DNA of 64,000 nt from JANXMY01 sp964251675 (GTDB lineage Bacteria > Armatimonadota > Armatimonadia > Armatimonadales > Capsulimonadaceae), in assembly GCA_964251675.1 (NCBI GenBank), contig CAXUKS010000004.1:91293-155292 (forward strand), read 5' to 3'. This document shows, in pieces, positions 41,935-50,248 of the stretch. The translations under genes and the position numbers were made by a program. Position 1 is the stretch's first letter, and each line of letters opens with the position of its first letter. The notes below the pieces were generated by a model that saw only the letters and a program-made list of their open reading frames with translations, made no database searches and was not told the origin of the DNA.

Positions 41935-42333
41935 ATGAACCGCCAGAAACCTCTGCTCCTTCTCGGAGCAGCCAGCCTGATGCTGAGTGCCTTCGCACCC
42001 GGCACTGCCGCAAAATCAAATCCTGTCACGGCTGCCCAGAAACAGGACGCCCCTACGGCCCCGGCCGCCCCGGCCACGCCGACTGATCCTGCCCTGCCGA
42101 CTGATCCTGCCACGCCGACGCTGCCAGCCACACCAGACAGCCCGGTCCCACCGCCTCCGGTGACCCCGCCCGGTGACCCGGCGCCGGTGACGCCGACCAC
42201 GCCGCCCGGTGTCGTGCCTCTGCCGTCGCCCGGTGCAGACCCGACCGCGCCCGGAACGCCTCCGACTGCTGTACCAGGAAGCACGACCCCCGGTGGCGGC
42301 CCCGGCATTGCCGGAACCGGAGTGCCCGGCTAA
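41935..42333 (+). CDS. small secreted Pro/Thr-rich protein
   Basis: About 132 residues from the ATG at 41935, preceded by AGAGGAAC. A signal peptide (LLLLGAASLMLSAFAPGTAA) is followed by an unstructured region of PTDPA/PATPT-like repeats ending in Gly-rich GGGPGIAGTGVPG. It has no recognisable fold. A SigB-type promoter upstream suggests stress induction, perhaps as a wall or surface spacer. Confidence 0.65.
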   Translation: MNRQKPLLLLGAASLMLSAFAPGTAAKSNPVTAAQKQDAPTAPAAPATPTDPALPTDPATPTLPATPDSPVPPPPVTPPGDPAPVTPTTPPGVVPLPSPGADPTAPGTPPTAVPGSTTPGGGPGIAGTGVPG

Positions 42334-42358
42334 AATCAGTAAAATGCAAACAGAATGC

Positions 42359-42393
42359 AAATCGCCCCCGGTCTCTTAAAGACCGGGGGCGAA
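42359..42393. terminator. strong hairpin between convergent genes
   Basis: CGCCCCCGGTCT-CTTAA-AGACCGGGGGCG is a perfect 12-bp stem without a T run. It lies between the Pro-rich gene and the convergent dehydrogenase gene. Confidence 0.65.
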
Positions 42394-42483
42394 CTTATCA
42401 CGGCGGTGCATTAGTTCGTCCCAGGTTCGGCGATAGATTTTGGCTGGCTCGGTTTGGATCACTCAGGGTTCCCATTCGGGGAG

Positions 42484-43518
42484 TCACGGCATCTCAATCT
42501 GTGCTTTCACGGACGTTGGCGGCAGGTGGGAAGCGAACTCAAATGCGGCCACGCTGTCGGCGAATGGGAATGTGTCGGTGATGAGTGGCTTCACGTCGAT
42601 TTTGCCGCTGCCCAGAAGCGCGACGGCGCGGCCAAAGACGTGGGCGTAGCGGAAGACATGCTCCACGCGGGCCTCTTTGACCTGGGCGCCCACCACATCA
42701 TAGGCCACGGAGCCGGTCGGCATCCCTACCAGCACGGCGCACCCGCCGGGGCGCAGCGGGGCGAAGAGGCCCGCCAGCGCAGGGGCGGCCCCGCTGCACT
42801 CAAACACGATGTCCGCGCCCCAGCCATCGGTCATCTGCGCGACGACTTCAGTGACGCTTTCGCTGACTACGTTGACGGGCGTAATCGGGCCGAGTGTTGC
42901 GGCCAGGTCTAATTTCGGCGGCTGCGTGTCTGTGATGACCACGCGGCTGCACCCGCCCGCCAGCGCGGCCAGCGCCGTGACCAACCCGATTGGCCCCGCG
43001 CCCATGACCACGGCCAGATCGCCCGGCTCAATTTTGGCCTTTTTGGCCGCCTGCATCCCCACGGCCAGCGGCTCCACCATTGCAGCCTCGGCAAACGAAA
43101 CCGCGTCCGGCAGCCTGAACGTGTAGGCCGCCGGGTGGACCACGGAAGGCCGCAGGACGCCGTGGATGGGCGGGGTCGCCCAGAAGCGCACGGCGGGGTC
43201 CAAATTATACAGCCCCAGACGGGAGGCCCGGCTGTTCGGATCGGGAATGCCCGGCTCCATGCACACCCGGTCGCCGACGGCAAGCGCCGTGACTTTGCCG
43301 CCGACTTCGCGCACCACGCCCGACGCTTCATGCCCCAGCACCATCGGCGCTTCAACGACGAATGGGCCAATCCGTCCGTGCTGATAATAATGCACATCCG
43401 ACCCGCAGATGCCGACGACCTTGATGTCCACGCGCACGTCCTGCGGCCCCAGCGGCTCGTCAATCTGAATGTCGCCGAGAGTTAAATGGTGAGTTTTCTC
43501 TAAAATCAGGGCTTCCAT
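42484..43518 (-). CDS. MDR-type alcohol dehydrogenase, sorbitol dehydrogenase-like
   Basis: A 344-residue medium-chain dehydrogenase. The catalytic zinc ligands are present (GICGSDVHYYQHGRIG and VLGHEASG), along with GAGPIGLVTALAALAGG for NAD(P) binding. The loop that normally carries the four structural-zinc cysteines (after VCMEPGIP) has none here, an arrangement known in sorbitol dehydrogenases, which often lack the structural zinc. Likely substrate is a polyol or sugar alcohol. It stands alone, with GGAGG before the ATG. Confidence 0.85.
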   Translation of the reverse strand: MEALILEKTHHLTLGDIQIDEPLGPQDVRVDIKVVGICGSDVHYYQHGRIGPFVVEAPMVLGHEASGVVREVGGKVTALAVGDRVCMEPGIPDPNSRASRLGLYNLDPAVRFWATPPIHGVLRPSVVHPAAYTFRLPDAVSFAEAAMVEPLAVGMQAAKKAKIEPGDLAVVMGAGPIGLVTALAALAGGCSRVVITDTQPPKLDLAATLGPITPVNVVSESVTEVVAQMTDGWGADIVFECSGAAPALAGLFAPLRPGGCAVLVGMPTGSVAYDVVGAQVKEARVEHVFRYAHVFGRAVALLGSGKIDVKPLITDTFPFADSVAAFEFASHLPPTSVKAQIEMP

Positions 43519-43612
43519 AAGCGGCCTCCGTCGGGTGGTTTGGTTAATCTAAGTATAGCATACCCAGCCAGAAGGAAAGGCCCCCCGCCCCGGATAATGG
43601 GGCTGGAGGAGC

Positions 43613-44848
43613 CTACTGCCCGAGCGGAACCAGCTTGGAGACTCCGCCGCTGTCGCGGGCAATCTGCTCTAACAGGCCCGCCGCCTCAAAGCTCTGGTCG
43701 GTGCCATCGCTGCTGACGCCGACCAGCCCAATCGTGGAAATACGGGCGCGGGTGACATTGACACGGCGCACGGTGCGGGCGAGCGTGCCAAAATCGGTGT
43801 CGCCGACCGTGGGAACACCGTCGGTGAGAACCACCACCTCGTTGACATCGCGCAGCATCAGGGCGCGGCCAATCGCGCCTTCCAGATTGGTCTGCCCGCC
43901 GAGCGGCAGGTCGGCCAGAAAATCGCCCGCCCGCTGCACGGACTGCGGGGACACCTCCGCCATGTCCGGCTCAAACAGGCGGCTGCCGTCGCTGAACGCA
44001 ATGATGTTGAACGTGTCGCTCGTGTGCAGCTCGCGCAGGGCAGCTTCCAGCTCCGAGCCAGCCCGGCGGATGCGCGTCTTCATGCTGCCGGAGATGTCCA
44101 GCACATATACCACATGGCGCGGGGTATCACTCCACGGCATGCCGACGCCGATGCCGAACGGCCCGGCGGGCGGGTGTCCGGCGGCCGTGCCTGCGCCACT
44201 GCGGACTGTCGGCAGCCCTGACCTGGCGGGCGGGGCGGGAGACGTGGTGACCCGTGCCGGATCTGGTTTCGGGGCAGACACCGGGCGCGGGGCGGGCGGA
44301 GCACGCTTTTTCACAATCGGCGCGACCCGCAGCGGGGGCGGCGCTGGCAGTGTCTGCGGCGGGGGGAGAGTGCTGGGGAGAGTATTGGGCAGAGCGCGGG
44401 CGACCTCGGACGGCGGCACGGCAATCCGGGGGCGCTCGGCTGTGCGCGAACGCTCCGGGCGCGGAGCTTCACGCCGGGCGGGGGCCAGTGTGACCAGAAC
44501 ACGCGGCATCTCCGGGCGCGGCGGCGGGGACGGACGCCGCTGAGACGGACGCGGCTGTGCGGTCTGCGGCTGTGCCGAGACGACTTTCGACGCCGCCCGG
44601 CGGGGACGCACGGGGGCGGTCGGCGTGTGCGAGGCGAGGCCACGCCGAGCCGGGGCGGCAGCCGGGGAAAGGCGAAAAGCCATCAGGCCCAGATGAGGCC
44701 GCGCTCGCGGCGGCCGGACCACCGGGGGCAGGGACAGCCAGCCTGCCCACAGCAGCACGCCCAGATTGACGAGCAGTGAGGCGGCCAGGCTGACGCCGAA
44801 GCGGCGGCGCTCGGCGGCTCGGAACTTGGCACGAGGGGAAGTCACCAA
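43613..44848 (-). CDS. VWA-domain protein with N-terminal anchor and Pro-rich linker, copy 1
   Basis: A 411-residue protein. A short basic tail, one membrane segment (about 19-38) and a long Pro/Arg-rich linker (about 45-215) resemble TonB-like proteins, but the C-terminus is a von Willebrand A domain. The MIDAS is complete: DISGSM, T in GGQTNLEGAIG and VVLTDGVPTVGD. VWA domains bind protein ligands via Mg. It is tandem with a paralogue beginning 4 bases upstream of its start, on the same strand. Confidence 0.82.
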   Translation of the reverse strand: MVTSPRAKFRAAERRRFGVSLAASLLVNLGVLLWAGWLSLPPVVRPPRARPHLGLMAFRLSPAAAPARRGLASHTPTAPVRPRRAASKVVSAQPQTAQPRPSQRRPSPPPRPEMPRVLVTLAPARREAPRPERSRTAERPRIAVPPSEVARALPNTLPSTLPPPQTLPAPPPLRVAPIVKKRAPPAPRPVSAPKPDPARVTTSPAPPARSGLPTVRSGAGTAAGHPPAGPFGIGVGMPWSDTPRHVVYVLDISGSMKTRIRRAGSELEAALRELHTSDTFNIIAFSDGSRLFEPDMAEVSPQSVQRAGDFLADLPLGGQTNLEGAIGRALMLRDVNEVVVLTDGVPTVGDTDFGTLARTVRRVNVTRARISTIGLVGVSSDGTDQSFEAAGLLEQIARDSGGVSKLVPLGQ

Positions 44849-44852
44849 GAGG

Positions 44853-46046
44853 TTACGGCTCCGCTGTCCCTAATGTTACCATCTTGGACGCCCCGCCACT
44901 GTCGCGGGCGATTTGCCGCAGCAATGCAGAGGCTTCGAAGGTATCTACATAGTCATCATTGCCACCATTCGGGTTTTTGCCGACCAACCCGATTGTGGAA
45001 ATCCGGGCATGGTTGTGGTTGCGGCGGCGAATTTTCGCGGCTAGAGTGGCAAAGTTTCTCTCTCCTATTGTTGGTACACCATCAGTGAGCAATACAATCT
45101 CGCTGACATCCGGTAATGAAAGTGCCAAAATCATGGCTGCCTCCGTGTTGGTGTAGCCGCCGATACGCAGAGTGTCCAGGTAGTCCGAGGCTTTGCGAAC
45201 CAGCGACGGCGTCGCCGGGGCCATGCCGCTGTCAAACGAGCGGGCCTCGTCGCTGAAGGCAATGATATTGAATGTCTCCTCGGGCCGCAGGCCATTGATC
45301 GCCTGGCGCAACTCGGTTTCCGCCCGGTCAATGCGGCTTGCCATGCTGCCAGAAATATCCAGGACATAAACAATATGGCGCGGCGCTCCGTCTCCGGCCA
45401 GCCCTTTGCCGACTCCAAACGGCTCCCCGGCAGCGGGGCTGCTGCCCGCCCCGGCCCCGGTTCCTGTGCCGGTTCCCGATCCCGCACCTGCGCCTTTGCC
45501 CGACGCACTCCCGCCCGCGCCGGTTCCGGCATTGGCGACTTTGGGGGCGGGCGGCGTGGGCCGGGCGGCATACTGCCCGGCAGTCACAATGGCCGACGAC
45601 GGCGGGACAGTCAGCGGGTTAGGCACGAGCCAGGGAGACGGCTTTTGCGAGGCAATCACCGGGGGCGGGGGCGCGGCGGGCGGGGCAGAGGCCGGGGCGG
45701 GGGCGCCCGCATCGCTTCCTCCGGCGGCTTTGGCGGGCGGGGCAGGGGATGACGAATGAACCCGCGTGCCGGGGCGGCGCAGCTTTTTGGGCTTCGGCTT
45801 CGGCGCGGGCTTCGGATGCGCCTTCGGCGGTGGCGGCACGGGCGGCGGGGGGACGACCACCGGCGGGGGCGGCGGGACAGGGACAGGCGGCGGCAGGCGC
45901 ACCATCCGCACGGCGCGGGCGTGCAGAGGCGCGGTCAGAAGCGGCGGGGTCCACTTCCAGAAATGGGCGATGCCGGTCCACGCCCCCGCGTTGACGAGAA
46001 GCGAGGACAGCAGACAAAGTTGCAGGCGGCGCGTGTCCGGGGTCAC
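44853..46046 (-). CDS. VWA-domain protein with N-terminal anchor and Pro-rich linker, copy 2
   Basis: About 397 residues from a GTG at 46046 (GGA eight bases upstream). An in-frame ATG at 46091 would read through the dispersed repeat, and the paralogue begins similarly (VTSP versus VTPD), so I prefer the GTG. Layout as in the neighbour: membrane segment (SSLLVNAGAWTGIAHFW), Pro-rich and Gly/Ala-rich linker, then VWA with DISGSM, GGYTNTEAAM and VLLTDGVPTIGE. The pair arose by duplication. They may span the periplasm to sense or bind a surface partner. Confidence 0.8.
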   Translation of the reverse strand: MTPDTRRLQLCLLSSLLVNAGAWTGIAHFWKWTPPLLTAPLHARAVRMVRLPPPVPVPPPPPVVVPPPPVPPPPKAHPKPAPKPKPKKLRRPGTRVHSSSPAPPAKAAGGSDAGAPAPASAPPAAPPPPVIASQKPSPWLVPNPLTVPPSSAIVTAGQYAARPTPPAPKVANAGTGAGGSASGKGAGAGSGTGTGTGAGAGSSPAAGEPFGVGKGLAGDGAPRHIVYVLDISGSMASRIDRAETELRQAINGLRPEETFNIIAFSDEARSFDSGMAPATPSLVRKASDYLDTLRIGGYTNTEAAMILALSLPDVSEIVLLTDGVPTIGERNFATLAAKIRRRNHNHARISTIGLVGKNPNGGNDDYVDTFEASALLRQIARDSGGASKMVTLGTAEP

Positions 46047-46070
46047 TTGGGTTTCCGATAGTAAAGAAAG

Positions 46071-46208
46071 ACCATGGGTCTGAACCCCCATGCTTCAAAA
46101 GTGCAAGCCCCCGCCTTTGCGGGCGAAGAGTTTGGGCAATGGCCTTATCCTATGCCCGCGCAGGCGGGGAATTGCCCTTCAAAGCACGGGGGTTCAGCCC
46201 CGTGTCTC
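46071..46208. repeat. dispersed inverted-repeat element, family 1 copy C
   Basis: The left arm (from 46071) and right arm (to about 46208) are imperfect inverted copies built on GGGTTCAGNCCC cores, with an inner GC-rich inverted repeat (CCCCCGCCTTTGCGGGC and GCCCGCGCAGGCGGGG). It resembles copies A and B and lies just before the glmU promoter. Confidence 0.6.
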
Positions 46209-46257
46209 TTCTCCTTTAAGACGCACAGCAGCCCCCTTCGGTTCCCGGTATCTTTGC

Positions 46258-46286
46258 TTGACTCAGACCGGGCCAAACGCTATAAT
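46258..46286 (+). promoter_or_regulatory. sigma-70 promoter of glmU
   Basis: TTGACT (46258-46263), 17 bases and TATAAT (46281-46286) make a near-ideal promoter about 65 bases before the glmU ATG. Confidence 0.8.
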
Positions 46287-46351
46287 GGCGACAGGGGTAA
46301 TCTGCCCAACACAAGTTTTCGCCAGGAGTGTTTCTTCAGGAGTGTTTGTTT

Positions 46352-47758
46352 ATGTCCGATTTGCTGTCCCCTTCGCCCGCCCGCCGCACCGCCGCGCTGA
46401 TTCTGGCCGCCGGAAAAAGCACCCGCATGAAGTCCCATCGCCCCAAAGCCCTGCACGATTTGCTGGGCCGCCCGCTCCTGCGCTGGGCCGTGGAGGCCGC
46501 CGCCGGGGCGGGCGCGGGGCGGACGGTGCTGGTGGTCGGCCATCAGTCGGACCTGGTGCAGGAGGAGATGGGGCCGGAGCTGGAGTACGTCCTCCAAAGC
46601 CCGCAGAACGGCACCGGCCATGCCGTGCAGATGGCCGAGCCGCTGCTGGCCGACTGGGACGGCCCGCTGCTGGTCCTGCCCGGTGATGCCCCCCTTCTGT
46701 CGGCGTCGCTGCTGGAAGCCTTGCTGGCCCATCATGCACAGACCGGCGCGGCGGCGACTCTGCTGACGGCGCATTTGCCCGACGCGGGCGCGTATGGCCG
46801 CATCGTGCGCGACCCCGCGACCGGGCAGGTACAGGGCATTGTGGAGGCCCGCGATGCCTCTGCCGCACAGCTTTTGCTGTCTGAAATCGGCACATCAGTC
46901 TATGTCTTTGAGCCGCGCCTGCTGTTTCCCGCCTTGCGGCAGATCACGCCGCAGAACGCGCAGGGCGAATACTATCTCACGGATGCCATTGCGCTGCTGG
47001 CCGCGTCGGGGCAGATCGTGGAGGCGTTCGTCTCGCCCGATGCCGATGTCGTGCGCGGGGTCAACACCCGCCCGGAGCTGTCCGCGCTGCGGCAGATTTT
47101 GTCGGCGCGTCTGCTGGCAGCGCATGGTCTGGCGGGCGTCACCATCGTGGACCCCGTGACGACGCACATTGACGCCGACATCAAAATTGGGCCGGACACG
47201 ACCATTTACCCGTTCACCATTCTGTCCGGCGTCACTGATATTGGCGCAAACTGCGAGATTGGGCCGGGCGCACGCATCAGCGACTCCAAAATTGGCAGCG
47301 GCGTGGTCGTCCGCGATTCGTACATCACGGCCTCGGAAGTCGGCGACGACTGCAAAATCGGGCCGTTCGCCAACCTCCGCCCCGGCAGCGTGCTGGGGCA
47401 CAAGGTCAAAGTTGGCGACTTTGTAGAACTCAAGAACGCGACGCTCGGCGACGGCGTTTCGGCGGGCCATCTGGCGTATCTGGGGGACGCGGAGATCGGC
47501 GCACGCACCAACATCGGCGCGGGGACTATCACCTGCAACTATGACGGCCAGAACAAGCATCGCACCGTGATTGGCCCCGACTCGTTTATCGGCTCGCACT
47601 CTACTTTGGTCGCCCCCGTCACCCTGGGCGAAGGGGCGTACACGGCGGCAGGCTCCGCTATCACCGAAGATGTTCCTGCCTACGCCCTCGGCATCGGGCG
47701 GGCGCGGCAGACCAACAAAGACGGCTGGGCGAACGCCAAAAAACGCAGGAAAGAGTAA
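46352..47758 (+). CDS. glmU: bifunctional GlmU: GlcN-1-P acetyltransferase / UDP-GlcNAc pyrophosphorylase
   Basis: About 468 residues from the ATG at 46352, with AGGAG upstream. The N-terminal uridyltransferase has LILAAGKSTRMKSHRPKALH, LPGDAPLL and NTRPELS. The C-terminal left-handed beta-helix has many hexapeptide turns (IGPGARISDSKIGSG and others) and the catalytic region AGHLAYLGDAEIG with TITCNYDG. It makes UDP-GlcNAc for peptidoglycan and other glycans. Two small genes follow 6 bases later. Confidence 0.96.
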   Translation: MSDLLSPSPARRTAALILAAGKSTRMKSHRPKALHDLLGRPLLRWAVEAAAGAGAGRTVLVVGHQSDLVQEEMGPELEYVLQSPQNGTGHAVQMAEPLLADWDGPLLVLPGDAPLLSASLLEALLAHHAQTGAAATLLTAHLPDAGAYGRIVRDPATGQVQGIVEARDASAAQLLLSEIGTSVYVFEPRLLFPALRQITPQNAQGEYYLTDAIALLAASGQIVEAFVSPDADVVRGVNTRPELSALRQILSARLLAAHGLAGVTIVDPVTTHIDADIKIGPDTTIYPFTILSGVTDIGANCEIGPGARISDSKIGSGVVVRDSYITASEVGDDCKIGPFANLRPGSVLGHKVKVGDFVELKNATLGDGVSAGHLAYLGDAEIGARTNIGAGTITCNYDGQNKHRTVIGPDSFIGSHSTLVAPVTLGEGAYTAAGSAITEDVPAYALGIGRARQTNKDGWANAKKRRKE

Positions 47759-47764
47759 AAACTA

Positions 47765-48103
47765 ATGACAACTACACTGACAAAGCCAAGCATCCGCGAG
47801 GCCGCCGAGGACCTGGTGCGGGCCAACTTGGAAGCCGCCCCGGAAATCACCAAAGTCTATCTGTTTCCCGCTGACGACGAGATACGGCTGATTTATGTGG
47901 ACCCGACCACCATGCCGCTGCACCCCGGCGACCCCATCGGGCCGTTCTATTTCGGAGGGAGGCCATCTTTAGACTCCCCACAGCCCTATGAGTTTTACAC
48001 GGCGGGCATCGCCGTCATCCGGCCAGAAGAAGCCGAAACCGCACAGCTCCCGAGAGGTTGGGGCCAATGGGCGGACGCAGAAATTGTCGAGGAGAAATCG
48101 TAA
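47765..48103 (+). CDS. small protein of unknown function, paired with a HEPN-like gene
   Basis: A 112-residue protein without signal or membrane segment. A helix (SIREAAEDLVRANLEAAPEI) precedes a beta-rich part (KVYLFPADDEIRLIYVD). I recognise no family. It sits 6 bases after glmU and its stop abuts the start of the next gene, which has a HEPN-like fold. The pair could be a toxin-antitoxin-like unit, but this is speculation. Confidence 0.6.
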   Translation: MTTTLTKPSIREAAEDLVRANLEAAPEITKVYLFPADDEIRLIYVDPTTMPLHPGDPIGPFYFGGRPSLDSPQPYEFYTAGIAVIRPEEAETAQLPRGWGQWADAEIVEEKS

Positions 48104-48595
48104 ATGCCAATGGATTGGCAGACCGCATATTTTCAGCAGGCGGAGTCAGATCATGCCATGCTTATCAAGCTGCTACAAGATACGACTATTCCTCTCTGTC
48201 ACAGTCTGCATTATCTGCAGATGACAACGGAAAAACTCGCCAAAGGATTTCGCACTCCGCCTGGTGGTGGTCCCCATGAAAAGACGCACAACGCTTTTCT
48301 ACGCTATGTGGTCAGTGGCGCGGAAAGCAACCTGCGGCTCAAAGCGGCTTGCGGCTTCACCGACACCAGCCAATACAAAGAGTATTTGAGAAGCTTGCGC
48401 GGCCTTGCACAAAGCATTGAAGACCTTTCGCCAGAGGGTGAAGATCACCCAAACCCGGAATATCCCTGGGAAGCCAACGGAACAATTTTAGTTCCGCTGA
48501 CTTACCCTTTTCTTGAGCTTAACTTGCGTCAACAGTCAGCCCAGATGATTAGGATGCTCAAGTTTATTCAGACTTGCTTTGCCGTCGCAACATAG
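48104..48595 (+). CDS. HEPN-like small protein
   Basis: A 163-residue helical protein. The core CHSLHYLQMTTEKLAKGF followed by HEKTHNAFLRYV recalls HEPN domains (tyrosine-rich helix, EK.LK., then a His-containing helix). The canonical RNase motif R-x4-6-H is not exact: the nearest is R-x7-H. HEPN proteins are often RNases in toxin-antitoxin or defence systems. Composition is A+T-richer than glmU. Confidence 0.55.
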   Translation: MPMDWQTAYFQQAESDHAMLIKLLQDTTIPLCHSLHYLQMTTEKLAKGFRTPPGGGPHEKTHNAFLRYVVSGAESNLRLKAACGFTDTSQYKEYLRSLRGLAQSIEDLSPEGEDHPNPEYPWEANGTILVPLTYPFLELNLRQQSAQMIRMLKFIQTCFAVAT

Positions 48596-48630
48596 AGCGA
48601 GAAGTTCGTCCTCCTGAAAGGAAAACAAAA

Positions 48631-50226
48631 ATGCTGCTCGCCCGCTCCTTGTCTGGCCTTACGCTTCTGCTGTTCCCTTTCGGGGCGCTCGTCGCCGCGC
48701 CTGCCGCGCAGGCGCAGTTTAAAATCCCCGGCTTGAAAATCCCTGGTCTGCCGCAGCCTAAGCTGCCCGACGTGAACCTGCCGGGGCCGGAGATGCTGAC
48801 CAAACAGGAGGAGCCGGTCAGCACCAATTTCAAGGACATTCGCGGCGAAGCGTTCGCCCTGGACAACTATCAGCCCGGCCCCGGCAAGCCGCTGTCCTCG
48901 CTCAGGCGCGGCCCCGGTGGCGGCTGGCTTTTGAAGCCGGGCCTCTACAGCGGCGAGGTTCGCAGCTACTGCCTGCACGCTGGGACTTATGGGCCGACGC
49001 GGGGGGACGGGTATCTGTATGCGCCCCTCAAAGGCAAGCGCAGCGGTATCATTCGGAAAATTCTGCATAATAGCGCCGACCACCCGGACCTGCCCCAGCA
49101 GCAGGTGCAATCGCTGATCTGGGCGCTCGAATCCCGGACCAAGTTCAGCGAGCTGCCCCAGGACCTGCAAACTGCTGCGTCCACGCTGCTTTCTCCCGAA
49201 GATATTCTGGCGCTGAACGGCGCATCGCTGGACTATATCACGCAGCAGTATCAGGACCAGGTGTTCGGCAAGATGACCGATAGCCTGCGCCCGATTTACG
49301 AGGCCCAGAACAGCCTCCGGGGCCTGCTGACACAGGCCGATGCGCCGTTTGAGCAGCTAGAGCGTGTCGCAGTGCTTTCCGGCAACCCGCCCAAAGACAG
49401 AAACAGCCGCGATATTCCAGCGGGCCGCTGGTGTCTGCATCCCGGCGGCTACTTTGTGCGCTACCTTCCGTCCACCTACTCCCGCACGACGCTGTTTGTG
49501 TATGTGCCGGAGCGGTTCACGCTCAAGCGGGACAGCCTGGGGCGGATTATCTCGGTGAAAAACGCGCAGGGCTTCGGCGTGGAAACGGGCTATGACGACA
49601 CCATCCCAAGGCTTGGTACATCGACGCAGGAGCTGAAGGGCTACCACTTTTCGTCCATCCGGCTGATCGTGCCGGATGCCGCCTCGCCTTCGGGAAAACT
49701 GGTCAAAGAGTACAAAAACGTGGGCTGGACTTATGTGGGCCTGCCGACGACGCAAACTATTCAGGTGGGCAGCAATGCGGCATACCTGGGCAGTGTCTCC
49801 CGGCTGAACGAAGAGCTGCGATGGCTGCGGCAGATGGACAGCTTCCAGTCCGATTTTGGCCGCACGCGCCCCGGCAGGCGCAGCGGAGCCGATTGTTTTG
49901 ACCTGGCCTCTTATCGCCTCGGTCTGGAAGACGCTTTGCGGCAGGCTGGCGTGTATCCCCCTGAAGCGGGGGGCGTTTCCTTTGTGCCAGTTTTTGACAT
50001 TCTGTACAACGCCTGGCAGTGGGGGATTGGTCCGTGGGCCTTTGATTCGCCGGACAGCCCCGCCGATCCGGGTCAAACCAATCCGGGACAGGGCGATCCG
50101 GGACAGGGCGATCCGGCGCAAACTGATCCGGAGTATGACCCTTCCGGCGATGTCGCCACGCCGGGAGACACAGGGCGTCAGCGTCTCGGTCAGTCTCTTG
50201 TGCCGTATGACACTTCGGGACACTGA
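48631..50226 (+). CDS. secreted protein of unknown function with acidic Pro-rich tail
   Basis: About 531 residues from the ATG at 48631, preceded by AAAGGAAAAC. A signal peptide (SLSGLTLLLFPFGALVAAPAAQA) precedes a mature region with two similar Gly/Tyr-rich modules: GGGWLLKPGLYSGEVRSYCL and, later, AGRWCLHPGGYFVRYLPSTY, each followed by a YAP-L or YVPERF strand. This hints at an internal duplication. The end has DPGQ/NPGQ repeats (about 490-515). I recognise no family. Confidence 0.7.
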   Translation: MLLARSLSGLTLLLFPFGALVAAPAAQAQFKIPGLKIPGLPQPKLPDVNLPGPEMLTKQEEPVSTNFKDIRGEAFALDNYQPGPGKPLSSLRRGPGGGWLLKPGLYSGEVRSYCLHAGTYGPTRGDGYLYAPLKGKRSGIIRKILHNSADHPDLPQQQVQSLIWALESRTKFSELPQDLQTAASTLLSPEDILALNGASLDYITQQYQDQVFGKMTDSLRPIYEAQNSLRGLLTQADAPFEQLERVAVLSGNPPKDRNSRDIPAGRWCLHPGGYFVRYLPSTYSRTTLFVYVPERFTLKRDSLGRIISVKNAQGFGVETGYDDTIPRLGTSTQELKGYHFSSIRLIVPDAASPSGKLVKEYKNVGWTYVGLPTTQTIQVGSNAAYLGSVSRLNEELRWLRQMDSFQSDFGRTRPGRRSGADCFDLASYRLGLEDALRQAGVYPPEAGGVSFVPVFDILYNAWQWGIGPWAFDSPDSPADPGQTNPGQGDPGQGDPAQTDPEYDPSGDVATPGDTGRQRLGQSLVPYDTSGH

Positions 50227-50248
50227 CGAAACAGGGAGATCAAAGCCA

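Noticed and set aside
46047..46091. Upstream ATG (46091) for the second VWA protein
   Set aside because: Those codons overlap the dispersed repeat, and the paralogue aligns from the GTG at 46046.
49856..50248. N-terminal extension of prs by 131 codons
   Set aside because: It overlaps the preceding secreted-protein gene and lacks family similarity. The ATG at 50249 has a good ribosome site.
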